Below are positions 35,454 through 43,770 of a stretch of 64,000 bases of DNA, in pieces. The stretch comes from Ga0077555 sp050187415 (GTDB taxonomy: Bacteria > Pseudomonadota > Alphaproteobacteria > Rhizobiales > Hyphomicrobiaceae), in assembly GCA_050187415.1 (NCBI GenBank), contig JBFWXN010000003.1:71878-135877 (forward strand), written 5' to 3'. Below the pieces are notes generated by a model. The model was not told where the DNA came from, did no database searches, and was given only the letters and a program-made list of their open reading frames with translations. The position numbers were made by a program, and so were the translations under genes. The first letter of the stretch is position 1, and each line of letters begins with the position of its first letter.

Positions 35454-37673
35454 ATGGAGAGCGTGATGAAGTGCAATCCGTGGCGTTGGCTATGGGGTCT
35501 TATCCCCATCTTGATGCTCGGCTGGATCGCAATTCTCGGCGAGCGCGAACACATCGAGACCGACCTAGTGGCACGCACGACGGCAGCCCTCGAACGCAAG
35601 GGCTATAGTTGGGCGAGCGTTCAATTCGACGGGCGCGACGCAGTCCTATCGGGCCGCGCGATCGACGATAGCGAACGACCGCTCGCGGCAACGGTCGCGC
35701 TCGAGACGATGGGTGTCCGCATCGTCGACAATCGAGCCTCCCTGGTCGACAAGGCTGTAACTTACGAATGGGGCGCGGTGCGCAAGGAGGATCGCATTCG
35801 CGTCAGTGGACTGGTGCCGAGCGACAAGTCCCGTCGCGACGTGATCGGCATCGTCAAGGCGAATTTTCCAAGCCTCGAAGTCGATGATCGTATGAAGCTC
35901 GCGCGAGGCTCTCCGCCCATCGATGTCTGGTTGGGCGGCGTCGGCTTCGGCCTGAAGCAGCTGGCACTTTTGCGCGAGGGTCGCGTCGAGCTCGAGAATG
36001 CTAGCATATCGGTCGGCGGAACCGCGCGGGACGCAGGCAGCTATCGCGCCGTAAAGGCGGCGCTTTCCGGTCAGATGCCCCAAGGCATCCGCCTGAAGAC
36101 CGAGTCCGTGCGCCCGCCTCCCGCATCGCCGTTCACATGGGTCGTGCGCCGGCAAGGCGACGAGTGGACCATGCTCGGGCACGTCCCGAGCGATGGGGTG
36201 CACGATGATTTACTGCGCGCCGCGCGCCGCGTGGCACCGAAAGCCAAGATCGTCGATCGCACGGAGCCCGCCTCGGGAGCGCCCGGGCGCTTTGCGGAGG
36301 CGGCCAATGCGCTCATCCTGGAACTCGGTCATCTCGAGGAGGCCGAGGCCCGGATCCGCGACAATAGCCTGAGCCTGAATGGCGTGGCGCAGACGTCCGC
36401 TCGGGCAGAGCAGGTCACGGCAACCATGAGGCAGGGGGTCTTGGCGGCGTTCAAGGCGAGCGGCGAGATCCGGCACCGCGAGCCCGCCGTCAAGACGATC
36501 TCGCCCTACCAGACCTCGGCTTCGGTAGAGCCCGGAAAGGTGACCCTCTCCGGATATGTACCAGACGACAAGGCCCGCGCCGCCGTCATCGCGCTCGCAC
36601 GCCGGAAGTTCGGGGGATCGGGCGTGAGCGATCAGCTTGAGGTCGGCGTCGGCCAGCCACCGGGATGGCAACAGTGCCTCGATGCGGGGCTCGACGCGCT
36701 GCAGAAATTGGGCGGCGGTCGTGCCACGTTGACCGATCGTCGCTTGGAGGTATCCGGCACGACCGTGACCGAGGCCCTCGCCCAGTCGCTGCCCGCCACC
36801 GTGAGCGCTGCGGCCGGTCCGGCCTGCGATACCAGCGTCAGATTGGATCTCGCGGCGATACAGGCCACCGAGGACACGCGCAGGCAGGCCGCCGACGCGG
36901 CTGCAAAAGCTGACGAGGAGCGCCGCCGGAGCGATCAGATGGCGCGTTTGGAGACCGAGCGGCGGCAAGCCGAGGAGGCTCGGAAGCGTCAAGCGCTGCA
37001 GGACGAGCGCCGCCGGCAAGCTGCCGAGGAGCGCGAGCGGGCCGAGGCTGCGGCTCGTCAAAAGGCCGAAGCTGAGGCGCGTCAGCAGGCCGCCGCGGAG
37101 CGCGAGCGCAGCGAGGCTGCAGCTCGCCTGAAGGCCGAGAGTGCGGCCCGCCTGAAAGCCGAGGCAGAGCGACGTCGGCAGGTCGAGACGGAGCGCCGCC
37201 GCGACGAAGTTGCGGCTCGTCAAAAAGCCGAAGCTGAGGCGCGTCAGAAGGCCGAGGCGGAACGCATCGCCAGGCTGCCCGAGGTCGAGAAGAAGCAGGT
37301 GATCGGCGTTTGCCAGGAGGCCCTCTCGAGGGTTGTTCGGGAAGGCATCATCAACTTCAATCGCGCAAGCTACGATCTCGACCCGACCAGCTACCCAACC
37401 CTGAACAAAGTGGCCGATGCGGCCAACCGGTGCCCCGCGCTGACCGTGGAGATCGAAGGACACACGGACGCCGAAGGCACGCCTGCGCGCAACAAGCGTC
37501 TGTCGGAGCGGCGCGCCAACACGGTTCGGGAATACCTTTCACGCGCCGGTGTCGAGCCGAGCCGGCTCGAGGCGCTCGGATTCGGCGAGACGCGCCCCAT
37601 CGCCACCAATGACACACAGGAAGGACGCGCCAAGAATCGCCGCATCGAGTTCGTCGTCAAACTGAAGCAGTGA
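35454..37673 (+). CDS. BON-repeat / coiled-coil / OmpA-like peptidoglycan-binding protein
   Basis: 739 residues (a second Met at residue 5 is possible). N-terminal membrane helix WLWGLIPILMLGWIAIL. Residues about 35-470 contain repeated BON-like modules, each with an ISVGGTARD, VTLSGYVPDDKARAAVIALAR or VSGTTVT type strand-helix pattern. Residues about 475-610 are a continuous E/R/A/K-rich coiled coil with heptad repeats. Residues about 620-739 are an OmpA domain: INFNRASYDLDPTSYPTLNKVA, VEIEGHTDAEGTPARNKRLSERRANTV, and FGETRPIATN with the peptidoglycan-binding Arg stretch NRRIEFVV. The protein probably links inner membrane, periplasm and cell wall. It heads a three-gene set with the micropeptide and the HhH protein. 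Confidence 0.88.
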   Translation: MESVMKCNPWRWLWGLIPILMLGWIAILGEREHIETDLVARTTAALERKGYSWASVQFDGRDAVLSGRAIDDSERPLAATVALETMGVRIVDNRASLVDKAVTYEWGAVRKEDRIRVSGLVPSDKSRRDVIGIVKANFPSLEVDDRMKLARGSPPIDVWLGGVGFGLKQLALLREGRVELENASISVGGTARDAGSYRAVKAALSGQMPQGIRLKTESVRPPPASPFTWVVRRQGDEWTMLGHVPSDGVHDDLLRAARRVAPKAKIVDRTEPASGAPGRFAEAANALILELGHLEEAEARIRDNSLSLNGVAQTSARAEQVTATMRQGVLAAFKASGEIRHREPAVKTISPYQTSASVEPGKVTLSGYVPDDKARAAVIALARRKFGGSGVSDQLEVGVGQPPGWQQCLDAGLDALQKLGGGRATLTDRRLEVSGTTVTEALAQSLPATVSAAAGPACDTSVRLDLAAIQATEDTRRQAADAAAKADEERRRSDQMARLETERRQAEEARKRQALQDERRRQAAEERERAEAAARQKAEAEARQQAAAERERSEAAARLKAESAARLKAEAERRRQVETERRRDEVAARQKAEAEARQKAEAERIARLPEVEKKQVIGVCQEALSRVVREGIINFNRASYDLDPTSYPTLNKVADAANRCPALTVEIEGHTDAEGTPARNKRLSERRANTVREYLSRAGVEPSRLEALGFGETRPIATNDTQEGRAKNRRIEFVVKLKQ
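37049..37247 (+). repeat. Direct repeat of 37 bases in the coiled-coil coding region
   Basis: Copies at 37049-37085 and 37211-37247 differ at one base (G/A) and encode the same AARQKAEAEARQ-type heptad. They point to recent internal duplication of the coiled coil and could allow length change by recombination. Confidence 0.8.
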
Positions 37674-37717
37674 TCATCTCCGGGCAGCCCCATCTCCAGC
37701 GCACCGAGGCAGTCTCC

Positions 37718-37825
37718 ATGGGCTATCTGTTCCTTCAGCTTTTCTGGTACGTGGCGATCGCCTTTGCGGTCGGTCTGGTGGTCGGCTGGACAACATGCGG
37801 GCGTGCCGAACGTGACGAAGTTTGA
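37718..37825 (+). CDS. Single-helix membrane micropeptide (35 residues)
   Basis: ATG 37718 to TGA 37823-37825. The sequence is one membrane helix with a short charged end: LFLQLFWYVAIAFAVGLVVGW followed by TTCGRAERDEV. It lies 44 bases after the OmpA-type gene and 39 bases before the HhH protein gene, all in one direction. Its composition (membrane helix with a GLVVGW end, then charges) is unlike random high-GC DNA, and similar helix-plus-tail starts are found in small proteins encoded beside OmpA genes. It has no strong Shine-Dalgarno, so the call rests on composition and context. Confidence 0.55.
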   Translation: MGYLFLQLFWYVAIAFAVGLVVGWTTCGRAERDEV

Positions 37826-37864
37826 GCCGCCGGTGACGGTCGCGTTCGGGGGAGATGAAACCAG

Positions 37865-39787
37865 ATGACCGCTTTCGTTTGGCAGACGCTGCTGCTTCTG
37901 GGCCTGTCCTACGTATTGGGGTGCTGGCTCGCGTGTCTGGTTCGCCGCATGGTCGGCGTATCGGCGCGGTCGTCGGCAACGGTCGACCCCGTTCCGGCAG
38001 GCGCGATAGCCGGCGCGGCTGCGGCTGCGGCTGCCTTACGGCAGGCGCCTACGCCGTCGCCGCAGGTCGTCAGGCAGTCCGCCCCCGTACCCGTACCCGT
38101 GCCCATGCGCGATGCGTTCCGGCGGGCGGACACGCTTGAACCGGCCCCGGAGAGTGCGCGGCCCTCCAACCCATTGCCGAGCCAGGCGCAATCACCGAAC
38201 CAGGCGCAATCACCGCAGACCCGGCCAACCGGCTCGGTCGATCGTTTCGAGCGCGCATTGGCGGGGCCACCCGGCGGCACCGCCTCTGCGGCTGCCGCAA
38301 TGTCCGCGCCGATACGCTCCGCGGCCCGGCAAGGTGCCGACGATCTGAAGCGCATTCGAACGATCGATGCAGATCTCGAAGCTGCACTGCACAAGCTCGG
38401 GGTGCGCTCGTTTGCCGAAATCGGTGCCTGGAAGCCAGCCGACGTCGCGCGGGTCAGCCGAGCCCTGGGCTTCAAGGGGCGCATCGAACAGCAGAATTGG
38501 ATCGAGCAGGCCCAGATTCTGGCGAGTGGCAAGGATACGTACTATTCGAGCCGGCTGGGTCTGCCAGAGGCCACGTCGCAGCCCGCGGCGAATGCTCAGC
38601 GGCCAGCCGCTCATCCCGTGGCGGCTCCTCGCGCTACGGCACCCTCACCCCCTGCGACTGCGGCGCCGGCCGCGACGCAGCAGGCACGATCGACGCCAAT
38701 TCCCGACGCGAAAAGCAACCCGCGGGGCGGCGTCGACGTCGCAACCGCCGCGGCAGCGGCAATGGCCGCCGCGGCCGCCGCAGCGAGGGTTGTGCCGATC
38801 GCCGCGCCCTCGGGCGCCCCGGCTTCGTCGCCGCCGCCTGCAACGACCGCGCCCTCGGCAGCTCCTAAGCCATCGTCTCCATCTGCACCGCAACCGGCGC
38901 TCTTGCCCTCCATGCAAAGATCGGCCGTCCGTGTCCGCGACGAGCTTTGTCGGATCGACGGCATTACTCCGGAGATTGAGCAGCTTCTCATTGCCAACGG
39001 CATCGAGAGATTTGCGCAGATAGCGCGATGGGGCGCCGCCGACGTCGAGCGCTTCGGCAGCTTGGTCGGGCAGCCGGCGCGGATCGCGCGCGAGAACTGG
39101 ATCGCCCAGGCCGAGCGGCTCGAGCGTGGGGAGCCGGCCAAATCGGCGGCGGTGCCATCGCAGCCCGTGGCACGCGTCCAGGCGCCTTCCGAGCCAGTAC
39201 CGGTTACGCCGCTGAGGCCCGTCGCGCCGCCGACATCGCCTGTGGCAACGCCGACGGCGCCGGAGCCGCAAGCATTGGCATCGGCGCCGGCCGGCTCTGC
39301 TCCGGCCGTTCCATCCGTGCCCGCAGCACCATCCGTCGAGCGACCCACGGCCCCGGCGCCGACGCCCGCATCGTCCGCCAATCCCCCGCCGCCACCGTCC
39401 GTCACCGCCCCCGCCGCCGCGAGCGCCGATGCCGCGGGCTCGGCCCCAGAGCCGGAGCGCAGCGAGATCGCCCATCTGCGGTCTGTTCGTTCCGAGGGCC
39501 TGCGCGGACAGAACGCACTGGACATGCGCTCGGGCGGTCCGACGCAGGACTTGAAGCGCATTCGTGGGATCGGCGTCCTGATCGAGAAGAAGCTGAACGC
39601 CATGGGTGTGACGCGCTACGAGCAGATCGCCAAATGGACCTCCACCGACATCGACCGCGTCAGTCACGTTCTGGACTTCAAAGGACGAATCGAGCGCGAG
39701 AACTGGGTCGAGCAGGCACGCATCCTCGCGTCCGGTGGTCAGACGGAATTTTCGCGCCGGGCCGATCGCAGCGACGGCAGCGCCTGA
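37865..39787 (+). CDS. Membrane-anchored protein with three helix-hairpin-helix-like repeats
   Basis: 640 residues. Residues 5-25 are a membrane helix (VWQTLLLLGLSYVLGCWLACL). Three copies of a module of about 70 residues follow, at about 156-228, 349-423 and 559-629, separated by Pro/Ala/Ser-rich linkers. Each reads DLKRIRxI...LxxLGVxxFxQIAxW...DVxRVSxxLxFKGRIExxNWIEQAxxL; copy 2 is most divergent. The DLKRIxGIG part is HhH-like and resembles the DUF4332 / NADH-dehydrogenase-associated HhH module. These could bind DNA or protein at the inner membrane. Downstream of the OmpA-type gene and micropeptide. Function unknown; not a flap nuclease. Confidence 0.72.
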   Translation: MTAFVWQTLLLLGLSYVLGCWLACLVRRMVGVSARSSATVDPVPAGAIAGAAAAAAALRQAPTPSPQVVRQSAPVPVPVPMRDAFRRADTLEPAPESARPSNPLPSQAQSPNQAQSPQTRPTGSVDRFERALAGPPGGTASAAAAMSAPIRSAARQGADDLKRIRTIDADLEAALHKLGVRSFAEIGAWKPADVARVSRALGFKGRIEQQNWIEQAQILASGKDTYYSSRLGLPEATSQPAANAQRPAAHPVAAPRATAPSPPATAAPAATQQARSTPIPDAKSNPRGGVDVATAAAAAMAAAAAAARVVPIAAPSGAPASSPPPATTAPSAAPKPSSPSAPQPALLPSMQRSAVRVRDELCRIDGITPEIEQLLIANGIERFAQIARWGAADVERFGSLVGQPARIARENWIAQAERLERGEPAKSAAVPSQPVARVQAPSEPVPVTPLRPVAPPTSPVATPTAPEPQALASAPAGSAPAVPSVPAAPSVERPTAPAPTPASSANPPPPPSVTAPAAASADAAGSAPEPERSEIAHLRSVRSEGLRGQNALDMRSGGPTQDLKRIRGIGVLIEKKLNAMGVTRYEQIAKWTSTDIDRVSHVLDFKGRIERENWVEQARILASGGQTEFSRRADRSDGSA

Positions 39788-40051
39788 CGGGCCGCTCCGC
39801 CGCTTCTGTCGTGCGGAGCGAGGTGGCAGCGAGGCCGACTTCCGCGGAGCATCTGGCCATGGGCGGCTGAATCGCTGTGCATCGGTTGGGGCTTCCGTCG
39901 GTGGCGCCCTCTCATCGGCGGCCCTATGATTGGTTCGGCCGCTGACTTGGGCGGCCCGCGTCGAGCTGGCCCAATGCACGCCGCCTGCTGAGCGGCATCG
40001 CTATCGGTCGCCTGCATTTTTGGGCAACAGCACCACCGCTGGAACGATCAG

Positions 40052-41719
40052 ATGCCACCTTTCGCAACACACGAGGTGACCAACCAGAGCCCGCAGTTCG
40101 CAGATGTGGACCTGCTCGCGATGGACGCGGCGTTGTCTGAGGCGGTTGGCCGCGAGGCCGCGGACGCGAGTGACGAGGCGTCGCTCGCGGCGTTCGCACG
40201 GGATTGCGGCTCGGCCGAATCGCTCGAACTCGGGCGGCAGGCGAATGTCTACACGCCCGTGCTGCACACGTTCGATCAGAAGGGCCGCCGCCGCGACTTC
40301 GTCGAGTATCACCCAGCCTACCATGCGCTGATGCAGAAGAGCGTTGCCGCGGGCCTCGCGGGCGGCGCTTGGTCCCATCTCCTTGCTGACGACGTGGTGC
40401 CGCGACCCGGTCGCAACGTCTCCCGTGCCGCACGTCTCTACCTCGCCGCTCAAATGGAAGCGGGCCACATATGTCCGCTGACGATGACCAATGCTGCGGT
40501 CCCGGCACTTCTCGCGTCGCCTGAGCTGGCCGAGGCGTGGCTGCCTCGCATCTTGAGTCCCACCTACGATCGACGCTTCCTCCCCGCGCGCGCCAAGACC
40601 GGCGCCACCATCGGCATGGGCATGACGGAGAAGCAGGGTGGCACCGACGTGCGCGCCAACACCACACGCGCCGAGCCCGCAGGCCATCCCGCCACCGGCG
40701 AGTATATCCTGACAGGCCATAAATGGTTTCTCTCCGCGCCGATGAGCGATGCCTTCCTCGTGCTCGCCCAGGCATCCGCCGGCCTATCCTGCTTTCTTGT
40801 GCCCCGTTTCGTGCCCGACGGCTCGCTCAACGGCCTCCGGCTGCAGCGTCTCAAGGACAAGCTCGGTAACCGGTCGAATGCGTCATCCGAGGTCGAACTC
40901 GACCAGGCGCACGGATGGCTGGTCGGCGAGGCGGGCCGCGGCGTCCAAACCATCATTCCCATGGTCACCGCGACACGCCTGGATTGCGCGGTGTCTTCGG
41001 CCGGCCTCATGCGGTCGGCGCTGGCCAACGCGATCCATCACGCGCGGTATCGCAAGGTGTTCGATCGACCGCTCGTCGACTCACCCGTCATGACCGAGGT
41101 CCTTGCGGATATGGCGCTCGACGTGGAAGCCGCTACAGCACTCGCCTTTCGTCTCGCCCGCGCTTTCGATCTCGCCGACGACCCCCGTGCCCGAGCCTTT
41201 GCCCGTCTGTTGACGCCTGTCGTGAAATATTGGGTCTGCAAGCTTGCGCCGCCCCTCGTCACCGAAGCCATGGAATGCCTGGGCGGCAACGGCTACGTCG
41301 AGGAAGGGGTTGCCGCTCGCCTCTATCGCGAAGTTCCCGTCAACGCCATCTGGGAGGGATCGGGCAACGTCATGACGCTCGACGTGCTGCGCGTCCTCCA
41401 GCGAGAGCCGGACGCCGTGGGTCTGGTTCTCGAAGATCTTGCCGACGTGGCCAATGCCGATCCCCACCTGAAGGCCGGGCTCTCCCGCGTCGAGGCCATG
41501 CTGCATGATCCGCGCACCCTCGACCGGCGCGCCCGCCAACTCGTCGAGACACTGGCGCTGGTCGCGGCGGGCGTCGTGCTGCGCGCCCATGGCCCGACCC
41601 ACATCGCCGATGCGTTCATCGTAAGCCGCTTGTCGGGGCTTCCGCGCTCCACTTACGGCCAGGGCATCGACTGGGCCGATGCGCGCGCCATCGTGGATCG
41701 CGCCCTGCCCGCCATCTGA
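40052..41719 (+). CDS. aidB: AidB-type acyl-CoA dehydrogenase family protein
   Basis: 555 residues, longer than metabolic ACADs (about 385), which is typical of AidB. Features: FVEYHPAYHALM, ATIGMGMTEKQGGTDVRANT, GHKWFLSAPMSDAFLVLAQA, LKDKLGNRSNASSEVEL, and the C-terminal ECLGGNGYVEEGVAARLYREVPVNAIWEGSGNVM with the EGSG flavin end. The family includes E. coli AidB, part of the alkylation-damage response with DNA binding by its C-terminal domain. The role here may differ, since no ada or alkB gene is present. Confidence 0.88.
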   Translation: MPPFATHEVTNQSPQFADVDLLAMDAALSEAVGREAADASDEASLAAFARDCGSAESLELGRQANVYTPVLHTFDQKGRRRDFVEYHPAYHALMQKSVAAGLAGGAWSHLLADDVVPRPGRNVSRAARLYLAAQMEAGHICPLTMTNAAVPALLASPELAEAWLPRILSPTYDRRFLPARAKTGATIGMGMTEKQGGTDVRANTTRAEPAGHPATGEYILTGHKWFLSAPMSDAFLVLAQASAGLSCFLVPRFVPDGSLNGLRLQRLKDKLGNRSNASSEVELDQAHGWLVGEAGRGVQTIIPMVTATRLDCAVSSAGLMRSALANAIHHARYRKVFDRPLVDSPVMTEVLADMALDVEAATALAFRLARAFDLADDPRARAFARLLTPVVKYWVCKLAPPLVTEAMECLGGNGYVEEGVAARLYREVPVNAIWEGSGNVMTLDVLRVLQREPDAVGLVLEDLADVANADPHLKAGLSRVEAMLHDPRTLDRRARQLVETLALVAAGVVLRAHGPTHIADAFIVSRLSGLPRSTYGQGIDWADARAIVDRALPAI

Positions 41720-41862
41720 CGTGAGGCGGAGCTGCTTATCTCATGGATCATGCTCCGTTGCGCTTGCCCTCGAGCCGCACGAGCCTCAAGATTGCGGCCC
41801 GTCCAGAATGATCACAAGGCCGGATCATTATTGGTCCAGAACCTTTCAAGAGGAGCACGCCC

Positions 41863-42678
41863 ATGCCCGAAATGGGCCTCGAAGGTAAGGTCGCGATCGT
41901 CACCGGCGCGGGCTCGCGGGGCGACGGCATCGGCAACGGCCGCGCTGCCGCAATCCTTCTCGCGCGCGAGGGTGCAAAGGTGGCGCTCATCGACGAGACC
42001 GTCGCCTGGGCCGAGACCACCAAGTCCATGATCGACAAGGAGGGCGGCACGTCCAGCGTCGTCTCCGCCAACGTCGCCGATCAGGCCTCGTGCGCTGGCG
42101 CGCTGAAAAGCATCGTCGAAGCCTGGGGTCGCGTCGACGTCCTCGTCAACAACGTCGGTATCGGTGGACCCATCGGCAACGCCGTCGAGGTCGATCCCGC
42201 CGCCTGGGACGCCGCCATGCGCATCAATGTCACCTCGATGATGCTGATGGCGAAATACGCAATTCCCGCGATGCGCCGGCATGGCGGTGGCTCGATCGTC
42301 AACATCGCGTCCATCGATGGGCTGCGGGGAGGCAATCCGAGCCTCTTCTATTCCGCGTCGAAGGGCGCCGTCGTCAACATGACCCGGTCCATGGCCTCGC
42401 ACCACGGCCCCGAGGGCATCCGCGTCAACTGCATTGCGCCCGGCTACGTCTATACCCCGATGGTGGCGGTGGGAGGCATGCCCGACGATCTACGCGACGC
42501 TCGACGCAAGAATACGCTGCTGCAGGTCGAGGGCACGGGATGGGACATCGGCAACGGCGTCGTATATCTCGCCTCCGACCAGTCCAGGTGGGTCACGGGA
42601 ATAGTGCTGTCGATCGATGCGGGATCAATGGCAGGCACATCCGGCAACGTCTCGCCGCGTCGGGCTTTCGATGGCTGA
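41863..42678 (+). CDS. Short-chain dehydrogenase/reductase
   Basis: 271 residues. Classical SDR: TGAGSRGDGIGNGRAAA glycine-rich loop with the usual GxxxGxG expanded, VLVNNVGIGG (NNAG-like), catalytic Ser in GSIVNIASIDG, YSASKGAV with the Tyr and Lys, and APGYVYTPM. It uses NAD(P)H for a ketone/alcohol; substrate unknown. It precedes a second SDR by 39 bases, so they may act in the same pathway. AGGAG is seen 10 bases before the start. Complete. Confidence 0.9.
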   Translation: MPEMGLEGKVAIVTGAGSRGDGIGNGRAAAILLAREGAKVALIDETVAWAETTKSMIDKEGGTSSVVSANVADQASCAGALKSIVEAWGRVDVLVNNVGIGGPIGNAVEVDPAAWDAAMRINVTSMMLMAKYAIPAMRRHGGGSIVNIASIDGLRGGNPSLFYSASKGAVVNMTRSMASHHGPEGIRVNCIAPGYVYTPMVAVGGMPDDLRDARRKNTLLQVEGTGWDIGNGVVYLASDQSRWVTGIVLSIDAGSMAGTSGNVSPRRAFDG

Positions 42679-42717
42679 AGAGCTGGCCTCACTGGATGCA
42701 ACGCAAGGAGCGCAACT

Positions 42718-43404
42718 ATGAGGAGAGCGTTGATCGTCGGCGCTTCGCGCGGCATCGGCCTTGGCCTAACCCGCGAGCATCTCGCGCGCGGCTGGCATGT
42801 GACGGCCACTGTGCGACGTCCATCGCCGGAACTCGATGCTCTCATTGACGAAGCGGGGAGCAGGCTCGTTGTCGACGGCGTGGACATTACCTTGCCGAAG
42901 GAGGTCTCCGATCTCGCGCGCCGTCTCGAAGGGCAGAGCTTCGATCTTATCTTCCTCAACGCCGGCATCATGGTCAGCCGCGGCGTTCCGCTCGTGGACG
43001 TTTCCGACACCGACATTGCCGACATCTTCATGACCAATGCCATCAGTCCCGTGCGGGTTGCTGACCGGCTGATCGGATGCGCGGCAAAGGGAGCTACCAT
43101 CGCGTTCATGTCTTCGGTCCTCGGCAGCGTTTCGACGAACGACGATGGCCGCGCCGAACTCTACCGTGCCAGCAAGGCCGCGTTGAATTCATTGCTTCTG
43201 AGCTTCCGAGCCCGCCACCGCGATCGCGATGACGTCACCGTCCTGGCGGTGCACCCCGGCGTCGTTCGCACCTCCATGGGCGGCCCCGGCGCCCCCCTCG
43301 ATGTGGGCGAAAGCGTGCAGGGCGTGGCCGACATGCTCGAGAACCGCGCGGGCAGTGGCGGCGCCGCCTTCGTCGACTTCCGCAATCGGGTGATCGCCTG
43401 GTGA
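42718..43404 (+). CDS. Short-chain dehydrogenase family protein
   Basis: 228 residues, shorter than classical SDRs (about 250), as in the C-factor/CsgA-like group. Features: ALIVGASRGIGLGLTREHLARGW, FDLIFLNAGIM, ATIAFMSSVLGSVS, YRASKAALNSLLLSF and VHPGVVRTSMGG. All catalytic residues (Ser, Tyr, Lys) are present. Likely co-transcribed with the upstream SDR. Substrate unknown. Confidence 0.87.
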   Translation: MRRALIVGASRGIGLGLTREHLARGWHVTATVRRPSPELDALIDEAGSRLVVDGVDITLPKEVSDLARRLEGQSFDLIFLNAGIMVSRGVPLVDVSDTDIADIFMTNAISPVRVADRLIGCAAKGATIAFMSSVLGSVSTNDDGRAELYRASKAALNSLLLSFRARHRDRDDVTVLAVHPGVVRTSMGGPGAPLDVGESVQGVADMLENRAGSGGAAFVDFRNRVIAW

Positions 43405-43770
43405 GGCTGGACCGATCAATGCGTTGGCTACCCCGTCGGCGACCGGCCGCAGTGGTCCGGGACGTCAGTTTCGAGCCGCATTGACGGGCGCGATCTTCAG
43501 CCAGCCCGTGTCACGAGACCCGTCAGGGCCCTCCTTCGTCCAAACTCGACGAGATTTGGAAAGATTCTAATAAGCGCGGATTGTCGCTGTCATGCAGCAT
43601 TGCGTTGACGGCCCCTGCGGCCATCGCGTTGTTAGCGCGTGCCACATCGCGTCGAGCGGACGACGTCCAGGCCGGTACGCCGTTCGTAGTCGAAATCATT
43701 GCGCCGAGCGATTGTGGGTGGCCGGCGTCTGCCACCGGCTTTTTCACCCAGGTTCGCCGAGACGGTCTTC
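43405..43770. other. Intergenic region before the iron-type permease
   Basis: About 366 bases without a convincing gene; a short minus-strand frame at 43523-43747 has no domain and a poor start. No solute-binding or ATPase gene fragment is found, although the following permease would normally be accompanied by one. Confidence 0.4.
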
